Shown in pieces: positions 13,001 to 23,496 of a stretch of 64,000 nucleotides of DNA. The notes under the pieces were generated by a model. It ran no database searches. It saw nothing but the letters and a program-made list of their open reading frames with translations, and was not told where the DNA came from. Position numbers and translations under genes: made by a program. The DNA comes from Solen grandis (taxonomy: Eukaryota > Mollusca > Bivalvia > Adapedonta > Solenidae), in assembly GCA_021229015.1 (NCBI GenBank), contig CM037781.1:35632759-35696758 (forward strand), given 5' to 3'. Numbering within the stretch: position 1 is the first letter of the stretch; each line of letters begins with the position of its first letter.

Positions 13001-16000
13001 AACATACGGTTGAAATATTTTGATTTGCCATTGTTGAAATAAAGATACGTACAAAGTTGGTGGGAATAGAAATTTATATATAACCGTTATGGTGCTTGTT
13101 GAGATGTTCTGAAAGGTTCAAACTTTAAATTCCGTCTTGGATTTTTATACGCATGTGTATTGTGCATAAAGAGTTCTATGTTTATTGACTATGTAAGATT
13201 AAATCATTCATTCTCAGTAATATAATTGTGTAAAATTTTCCACAGGTTATATTTTCCTGGGTTGTTTTAACCGAGAAAACAATCGTTTAATTTTAAGTAG
13301 GCCTTGGAGTTTCGAAACATGTATCCCTTAATACATATATTAAAATATGTTCGAATATACAAAATGTAAATGATTTTACATAATTATTAAGAAAAAAAAA
13401 GTACAAGCAAATGATCAGGTTAGGAATCAAACACGATGGACAAAAGAAGTTATTTTGGTGAGGATGACTCAATGGAGATTAGGTCTCTTGGAATACGGTA
13501 GATATGAATAGACGGAGGGAGGCAGAGCATTTATTCATCTATTTATATAAGAATTGTACATAGCACATTGTCGACTGTCATATTACTTGAAACAAATACG
13601 CGTATCAGGACTGTATTATAACATTACCTTCCGTAACTGCTCTTACTTGTCAATAGGGAATCCGCCAAAGAATCGAGAGGTCGTGGGTTCCATCCCCGAA
13701 ATCAATATACTAAAGTCATTAAGGGTGGCACTTGCATGTTTACCTTGCTTCACATTCAGGATAGGTGGCCAGGGTGTCAAACCAGTACAAACAAACACAC
13801 GCCCCGGTCCCAGATCCAAGGAACCTTCGAGAGGAGGTTGTATACATTTAAGTCGACGTATAAAGATTAATTTAAATACCCTATGCCATCACATATCCTT
13901 CATATTAGAATTTACCGCACTTAGCATTATAAGAACGATTCTAGTTATACTTATATCAAACTACCTGATTAACATGGTTTACTAAAAATATTAAACAAAT
14001 TCGAAAAAGATACGAAACGAGTCTCTGACTATGAATGGTACTACTAGATTCTATTCATCCGAAATCAGAACGCACTAGCTTCTTTTTCTCATACGCCAAA
14101 GAAAAACATCATTAATTTTTATTGAAGTTAATGAGTTTTCTTAAGATAGGATCTAGTTTAGACATAATGCGTGTATTCATTACAATAAAAAGATGGCAAA
14201 ACTAATTGAACAGCTGACTAAAGGGCGTATAGACAGTTTGCCACATTTTCTATATGGACAAAGAAGGAAAATTTAAACTGTTCAATAGATGTTTTTAAAA
14301 CTTTGCATGATTATGGAGAATCATAAAAGAAACATTTTTAAGGGAAAAATGTGGGGTCACCATCCTACTTTTTGAGTTATCTGCCCCTGAATGTGATATT
14401 TTAGCATTTCCGTAAAAATGTTTTAAAAAAATATATTGAACAGTTTAAATTTCCTTCTTTGTCTATATAGAAGATGTGGCAATCTCTCACTACGTACGCC
14501 TCTCGAAATCTTTACTTTGTTTTGCATATTTTATTTGTGGAACACACTTCAAGAGGATGCATAAAATGTTGCCTAGACTTGTTTAACTTAACAGATAATC
14601 CAAGCAATATGCAACGAGTCAACGATACCTAGAAAGTTAATATGGTCACACTTTTGCACTGATCTCAAAATAAAAATGTGAGATTCAGACACGTCAGTGT
14701 GTCTCGCGTGTCCTTTCTACGAGCATGTTTCTCATGTAGATCACGGCTACTTGCGTCAGATTTATTCTCGTATGTTACCAACTTCTGTTTCCAGCCATTT
14801 TTTATTCTTCGTTAATGGATTTGACTCACATTAGTTTGTTCCTGATAGATCCATTCTCAAATATCTGAAATACAAAACATGTTTATTTATTCAAAGACAT
14901 CTGCCAAGATAAATTTAAGTGCCTTAACAGTACATTAAACTGACACAATACTGAAATGAATACATTAGATAGATGGGATCCGGTGCTTATGGAAGTTATT
15001 TGCGATCAATTTTCTGTCACTTAAAGATATTTAATACTCTCAATTAATTAATTACATATATATGGCACTCACAGACTGAAACTAAGGGCATCTTGACACA
15101 TTGGTAGGGTAAATTACTTCGGATATGAAGTTTGTTGATTCGATTCTCAAGGGGGGGGGGGGGGGGGCAAGACTTTAAGTAAAAGAAGCCAGTGAGAGGT
15201 CAAATGCTTTGTAAGGATAATACTGCATGTTTTTTTGTTTTTTGTTGTTTTTTTTGTTGTTGTTTTTCTTTCACAAAGAGCAGAAAAGTGTACATTCGAT
15301 TCATCGAGGGCATGGGACAATAAATAAATAGAACCGAAGTCGATGTAGAACTGTGAACAAAACTGATATTTCAGCGAATTTTCCCAAACAATTACGCAAG
15401 TTAAAACGGTAGAAAAGCTAATGAATACATTACATGTGAGTAAATATGCGTAAATAGAAAGGCAGTCGAATCCCATTGAAGACTATTTATGTGCCCAAAT
15501 ATTTTAATTCATGGTTCATTTTTTTATGAGGCGCATGCGCAAAAATACATATGCAGACTGCATTACTATTATCAAAAACGATCGCATAATGTGACTGTTC
15601 TAAAGAGGAAGTCTTGACTGCAACTTTAACACTGTGGAGAAGTCTGCTCCAGTTTTATATATGGTCTTCCCTAGTTCAACGTACTGGGTTCTTAGAGCCA
15701 CGGAATCGCCTGGCGCTCAGTATATATACAGAGTATAGTTTTAGGGCGGGTTTGTAACATACCACTTGTTTGGTGTATATTAGAAATGATTTCCTTTACT
15801 ATCTTAAGAAAGTTTACAGTCATACATATCCAACTACTGGTTACTATGGAGATCTACATCCTAAAAGAAGGCTGTGGTCTGCACAAGATGTTGTAATGAC
15901 ATTTAAACAATATACGAGCGTAACAGGCTGGCGTAGTTTATGTTTTCCTTACATTTAATTTCATCCAAACATAAATACTTTATTATTTAACTTCATGAGA

Positions 16001-17795
16001 TATAATAATAAAAAAAACCAAAAAAAATTGGGGGATTAAAATAAATATATGAGATATAATAATAAAAAAAACCAACGAAACAAATAGTTAGGAGTGGTTT
16101 CGACAAGGGGACTTTAATCAATCGAAGCAATGGTTCCAAAATAGCTGTAATATTATGCCCAGCAAAGATTCACTAACAAAAAAAGATGAACCCTTCATGG
16201 TTAAAAATGTCCTGAATTACTGCACCAGTCACTCTGGAATCACCCTGTCGCAACCTTTCATCATAGAACTGTACATTAACGACGATGACAGAAAATCATC
16301 AATGACATAATTATTCACTGGGTGCGTGGGAAAACACTGCTCGCCGTCTGGTCGAACCGTCGAATAACAATAGCCCACGTGCTCACTGAGCACGAGAAAA
16401 TCATGAAGAAACCTCCCCGGTGTACGACGGGATACTGAATGACTCATTACGACCGTGAATAAATAGATTTATGTGATCTATTACAATCAACAACACATGT
16501 TATATAAACATAAGAGTGCCGCTGAACTATTTCGGTTGTTGGTAAGTCAGATTTATTACAGTGATCCAGTTTTGTACAAATTTAAGGCTATTTCATATGC
16601 AGGTGTGTTTTCAATGAAATATTGGATAGTTTGAGACGTTTCTCACACTTTATACATTTTCTCATTGTTATAATATTTGTCATCACAAAATAAGCAATAG
16701 GTATTTGAATCATTCCTGAATTTCTTTGTAGAAGTAATAGACGGATACTCTAGAACGCTGGAGGGGAAAATGTTATTATTGGATTACAATTAACTTCTTA
16801 GATGGATACAGTACAATGTTCAAAATAATGTACTGAAATAACAAAGGATTGCGTCACGAAAATGCTTTAATAACATTGAATCGGGCATGAAAGACGCCAA
16901 GATCCCCACTTGTCTTAGCCTAGTGCCATATACCACGCTTTCCACGTGTTCCTCTGTATGAACAGCATCTTCCTTCCGAGCGTTCGTATAACCGCCACAC
17001 ACCATAAACTCAAAAGATAAATAAAATAACCCTCAGTTATGAATAATTGGACCCGTGTAGTTAAAAAAAATGCGGACACAAAACCGATTTCGTTGCTTTG
17101 TAGCACTCTTTTAACGTGGCTGCGAGGGTAGTCGAGGTTCCCCCAGAAGAGTAGACGTATTTTCGAACAACACGATGTTATCCTTCCCCCGTGAAAATAA
17201 AAAAAACAACAAACAAACAAACAACCAAAAAAAAAAACTTTAAACGTGACAGCATGTGTCCTTTTTAATTTTATGTTCTTCATTTTGTGTGTAAAACTTG
17301 GTTTATTTAATTTGATTTGAATCATTTAACGCCATTTTATGCCATCAAACGCTAACAGATGTCCAGTTCACCTAACAACTCTTCCCCGGGATTTTGACAG
17401 TACCGAAACTTTAGCACGCATCTCTGTAGTTAACTAAGTACAGCGGTGTAATACGAGTTACCATCAGAAAGAAATTGTAAGTCATTCATCACGGGGACAG
17501 TGCCCGGCCCTAGTGCATGGGAATCGAACCCACAACTCTCGGCTTCACAGCCAAGCGCCACCAAAGCCGGTTTATAAAGGTGAAACACATGGTCCCTATC
17601 CGGTGGTTGGACACTGAGACATGATATTCAGACGAAATCATTCCCTCGATTTCTCGGGACTTTTCTAGAGTCTCGTATTCTAAGTCGAACTTGCGTTTTA
17701 CGAAAATAACATTTTCCTCTGTAATGTGGCCTACACTTTCCGAGTTTATTTGCCAGAAAACAAATACTTCAACAACATTGACGAGGGAGAATGGA

Positions 17796-17828
<33 letters not shown>

Positions 17829-20800
17829 ATTTTAACCGATCATCTGTGAAAGAGCCATAAAAAATAAGAAATACTTTCAATTAAATTAATTAACCAAGTT
17901 GATATTTTTATGTACCTTCTTTCTTCTATTTTTCCTTTTGTGCTATTGTGATATGATTATGTTAATGGTTGATTGATTGATTTTTTTAGTTTACCGTCGC
18001 TGCGACAGTATTTCAGTCATATAGCGACGTCCAGCTAATTACATTGGAGGAAGACCCCGAATGCACGGAGGCATCCGGGTAGAACCACCGACCTACCGCA
18101 GGTGGAAGCTGGACGGCTTCCTCACATGAAAATCCGAAAGAACTTGCCGGGATTCGAACCCACGCGGTGAGCGGCTGAGTGAGTGTCGCTGACTTCACCC
18201 TGTCGGCCACGAAAGCCCCATGATTATGTTAAATATATATCTTGTGTTTATTGATGAGAAAGATGGTGTCCTATAAAATCATTAATTTTCGTTGACATTA
18301 AATTTCGTTGATTAGGTACCTAGGGGAAATTCGTGGGAACATTTATTCGTGGATCTATGTTCTTGAAAACGTGAGGTCTATAAAAGATACAAGTTTTTCT
18401 GGGGATTAATATGCGTAGACAAAACCCATCACGAAATCGACGAAAATTAGTGAACCACGAAAATCTATGTTTTCACAGTATATTTAAGTCCAAAGAAACG
18501 AAATATGTGTTTTTTTACTTTGTTAAATTAGTACATCACGTGGAATGTTGTACAGTATCAACTTGATGTATATTTAAATTAAATAATTATATCTGGCCCC
18601 AAATGTTTACGAAAAACCCACGCAGAATTCCATTTCCTTGTGTTTCTTGTATGTATCTAGTATTGCTTCAACAAAAGAAATCGGGGCCGCCGTGGCCGAG
18701 CGGTTACAGTCGTGGACCACAAATCTCTCAGCCCCTCAGCGCTGTGGGTTCGAATCCCGGTAGGGACTTCGGATTTTTCATGTGAGGAAGCCTTCCGGCT
18801 GGCTTGCGGTAGGTCGGTGGTTCTACCCGGGTACCTCTGTGTGCTCGGGGTCTTCCTCCACCTGTAATTAGCTGGACGTCGCTATATGATTGAAATACTA
18901 TCGCAGCGACGGTAAACCCCAATACAAATACAAAATACAAAAGAAATCAGGAATGACTGGTATCTGTTGTTCCTTTTGTGTATTTTGTGATGTCAAACAT
19001 TATGATAAAGAGAAAATGTTTAAGTGTGAGAAAGGCCTCATACCATCAGACATTAAATAGAAAGTACACCTCGGCCATACGGTCCTCGACCTGTCTTATC
19101 TATGAAAGATTGGGCAGTTTTCGGCCTTTCTCCCTAACATATATAAACAAAACAATACTCTTTCCACTAGCTTGTGATGTTGCGTTCAGTAGATGCTTTC
19201 TTATTTAGCCTGCAACACATCTGATTTCGACACTGTGCATTAATCTGCGATTTATCGCGCATGGATTCTTAGTGCTAAGTAAAACTTGAATACTTAAGGC
19301 GAATTTCATTAATCTTGTTTCTCTAATGAAAATACTCAAATGTTTTCTTTCTGAATATTTTTTGTTAGTTATACATTAAGCAATAATTCATTTCAGCGTA
19401 GTCATGTGCTTGAATATTTCATAAAATAGAAATTGTGAAATATGTATCTACCTAGTTTAAGAAATGAAGTATTACTGAGCATTAAGTTTTGTTGGTGGAA
19501 TTTAAGCCGGTTTTCCTAAATGACGTCGTAAAGTATTATAAATGTTAGAACGTTTTCATAAAATGGTGTCTACACTATGATAGGCTATCGGTGGTAGAAA
19601 AGACAATGTCAGCACTTACATTGGTGAGCCTAAAACATATAAATGCATTTAGTAGCAAATAATTGTAAAAATATATAATAAAAGTAAAAGACTGTAACTC
19701 GAAAAGGGGCAAAATGTTTTCTTTTTCACTGACACTGCAAAACGACAGGGAGATGATTCAAATAGTCTTAAACTTTAAATCAGGAGTTACTTCCCGTATC
19801 TTATTTCTATTATATAAGAGAGTAGAGTTTTATTTATGATGGAATTATTGCCGAATGGCTATGGAATTATAAGCCTCAATTTTAATACCCGTGCCATGTC
19901 CAAGGGGTGAGGGCGAATGCCACACACTGACGTAGTTTGTATACGTCTATAATATATTTTGATATCTCTTTGAACGTGTTTTGTGGTAAACCAAAACCGC
20001 TAGAACAGTTATGTATTGTGATATCAAAAATTTCTGTCTATTGAAAAAAAAATGGATCACGTGACGTAGATTCTACTCAGTGAGTAGATCAGTCCCCTTT
20101 AGATGATCTTTACAAGTATATTTGTCTGTTCGTTTGAATGTGATGTATGTCTCACTGGCAGTGCGAGTATTTCAGTCATCTTTTGGTAAATGTTCTACAC
20201 ATCTCACCACAGACAGTGGCATACACACCCACCACTCACCGTGTCCGGATTCGGAGTCAGTCAATCCACTGGCCCCAAGTAAAGTATTGAAAAACGTACT
20301 CAAACCCAAACTCATACATTAGTATTACTATTATGATCAACTTAGTCTCTGCTAAGTCAAATTTCGTCTTCAGTTACGCTTGAGACAGTGTTTGAGAATA
20401 CTCCGTATCACTCGAATTAAAAGTTTATGATTTTTGAGTGAGAAATATTTTCTTGAATAATAATACACAAATACAAAAGTCAGAATTAACTCGAATTTGA
20501 GCAAATACTTGAGTATAAGAATGAAATCGTATCTTTCGAGAACACGGAGCCTAGAACTGCCTCGACAGGCACGACGTCAAGCACATAGATATACCATATG
20601 GCCAAGTGTCCTCAAAAATACTTATAAATAAGTACGATACCAGGCTCATATTTGAGTATTATTCTCAATTCCTATTGAAACTAATGGGCATAGTTTGAGT
20701 TTGAGTATGAAAATTATATTTATGTACCATTAATTTTTCGAGAACACGGGTCCATGAAAGTGTAAGTTTGGAATATTTGTTGTACTTAATGTATGTTTTA

Positions 20801-23454
20801 GTAAGTGAAAATGTTTAAATATCTGAATCTCTACCAGTCTTTATATTTTTCAGGGTTTCCTGGTGGCAGTGTTATTTTGTTTCCTAAATCAAGAAGTAAG
20901 TTGGTTCACTTATGTGTTTGTATAATAACAAACATTGTTTACATTTAGCCAATATTCAATTACGAATATATAAATCTAAGTAATTTTTGACTAACTATAT
21001 TTCAGTTTAATATTCAATTAGAACCAGAGGCCGAAATCACGAAACATTGATCAGTAGTTTATATGAGTACATAGCTTTTGAAAGTTTGACATTGTGATCG
21101 CCTTTTGTCGTCCGTGCGTCAGTGCGTGCGTCCGGCGCAATTTTCTTTAAACATCTCTGAAACCTCAGGGGCAAATTTGATGAATTTTGCCTGTAATGTT
21201 CCTTGCATGAAGCTCTACCAAAGTTGTTCAATTGGTTCCGGTCTATTGCATATCTGGGTCACAGGATCTAAAATATATTTTTAAGGTAAAATCTTCTTCT
21301 CAGAAACTGCAAGGCCTAGAGCTTAGATATTTGGTGTGTGGCATTGTCTTATAAACCTCTACCAAGTTTGTTCCAGGTGTCACTTTATAAAGTAACATGG
21401 CCTTATAGACACCTACCATGTTTGTTCAGATCGTGGCCCTGGGGTCAAAGTTTACCCCGCCCCAGGGGTCACTTGATTTTACGTAGACGTACATCATAGT
21501 AAAAACTAGAAAAATCTTCTTGTCAGAAACCACAAGGCCTGGAATTTAGATATTTGGTATGTAACATGTTCTGGTGAACCACTACCAGGTTTGTTCAAAT
21601 CTTGGCCCTTGAGTCAAAAATGGCCCCGCCCCAGGCGTCACTTAATTTGTTAGACTACATACTTTTACTGGAATCTTTAATATATCTTGTCAGATCATAT
21701 GTTTAGCTATTTAGTATGTAACATAGTTTTGTGGAACTGAACCATGTTTTCAGATCATGGTTCTGGGGTCAAAATTCATCCCACCGTAGGGGCCACTTGA
21801 TTTTATGGCTTTGACTATCAAATTTTGGACCACGGGTGCCGTTTTTGAGTGGAATTACGATTATTTTGCGATACCTTTACTCGGATTTTGCTTTCAGTAT
21901 GCCACTGTTTTAAAAGGCAATGAAGGCAATATTTCTCAGGTGAGCGATTCTGGGCCATCTTGTTTGTGTATCTGTTTTCTTATGTTCAAAGTGTCTGTAT
22001 ATGTATGGGTATCAAATTATTTCCTCCAAGTTACCATATTTAATTGAATTGTAACCACATGGGCTTATAAACTAAAATCTGTATATCATTAAAAGATCTG
22101 CTTTTTTTATAAATCACATATCTTCTGTAGTACAAAACACCCCAACTTATTAGCTAACTTACCCGATTTCAAAATTAGGAATGGTAAAGCAAACATATTC
22201 TTTATCCGGGATAACTGACATCGGACTTCATTCAAAATTAATATTTTAGTTATTCAGTCCACGGCATTTAAAGTTACTTGTAATAAACAATGAATTAAGT
22301 TCAACCACATCCTTGTCAGAAAGACGCGATTTCTGAAAACTGGTGGGTTGAATGTCAGCAAGACCACGACTTGCACGTGATGCATGAAGCAGATGGACGG
22401 TAACACTCACTCACTCTCCATGCCGGATATGTGAGAGAAAATCGTGTGGGGATCGATTCAATAGTTACTAAACTGAAGGATTTAGTTGTCGTGATTCTCC
22501 GTCAAAACCTCTCTAGAGGGAAATGGTGTAATATCTGTTTCGCTGCTCTACCACTCGCTTACACATCGGCTAACATTGCATTCACCTCTGTGGTGGGCTC
22601 AGAAATTAGTTCCAAATAAATGACGTCATCCAGACCGTTGTTTAAATATTTAATTTGAAGGACGACTAAATAGGCTCCATAAACTGCGAAATATATAGAA
22701 ATGGCACCACTGAACCTTATCGGAATGGTCATCAAAATTACAAATTATGAAAATAAAAAGCTGGTCATAAATTACGACATCCAGCTGAGTCTGTAAATAT
22801 TTACATTTGCAGACGAGCGTTTGCGGCATGTTTTGCTCATCGGCGAAATAAGGCATGAAATAGTTCCCATAATAACAATAAATATTAATATTTTACACAC
22901 GTTTTATGATGATTCAAAAAGTATTTATTCAATCTTTCTCTACTTTTGATCCTTAAAATACACTTAAATCCACGTTTTATAAGTGTTTTCTGTTTTGACA
23001 AGATTCTTGTCATTGAGCCCATTGCAGAGATGTTATGTGAGGAACGAACGACAACTCTGCTTGGAGATTGCTGCTCTACTGGTAGACATTTTGGAACCAG
23101 CATGTAAAAAATAATGCATTTTGAGATGGTCCTTATATGTGACTCCCGCACCTACTGGTTTTCGTACTGGCTGGTGAAGTTGATTTCAGCATAAGTATAC
23201 ATACACTGAAATCATTAATTTTCGTGGGACACTATTTTCGTCGATTTCTTGGAGGGATTTATTCACGAATATCAATCCTCACGAAAACTTCTCTCTTATA
23301 CTTTTCGGACATTTCGGTGGGGCTTGGGCTTACCAAACAACAATTACTTTCCAAATATTTTAGTAGAACTACTAATTTTAGCTTAAGTGAGTTTAGATGA
23401 AGGAAAAAAGAGGACGAATGCATGATTAGAGTACTTTTTTAGTTTAATTATAAT

Positions 23455-23496
<42 letters not shown>

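Larger units (their letters stand above)
11153..20853. other. 9.7-kb GPCR intron: repeats, no exon recognised
   Basis: The longest intron of the receptor gene. It contains an inverted-repeat pair at 11796-11824/12132-12157, a MITE-like element (14224-14500), a 17-base poly-G, a 26-base poly-T, a tRNA-like SINE head (17498-17575), two SINE-A copies in opposite orientation, half of a MITE pair (19264-19500) and a weak inverted repeat (20286-20317/20690-20715). A fragment with a B-box-like sequence occurs at about 13675-13705. Short open frames here lack domain features and look fortuitous. Confidence 0.7.

Noticed and set aside
13554..13985. 143-codon plus-strand open frame
   Set aside because: Its middle carries a tRNA-like GAGAGGTCGTGGGTTCCATC stretch and a C/A-rich SINE-like body, so it is probably a diverged repeat and not a protein gene.
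16229..16447. 72-codon minus-strand frame with balanced composition
   Set aside because: Looks somewhat protein-like, but no domain, splice context or neighbour supports it.
16915..17325. 136-codon minus-strand frame
   Set aside because: Contains poly-T/A tracts read as Phe/Lys runs and no domain; likely chance.
20286..20715. Inverted repeat of TACTCAAACYCAAACT with many TTTGAGTA words
   Set aside because: Arms match over only about 16 bases in A/T-rich words; no defined ends. Not called as an element.
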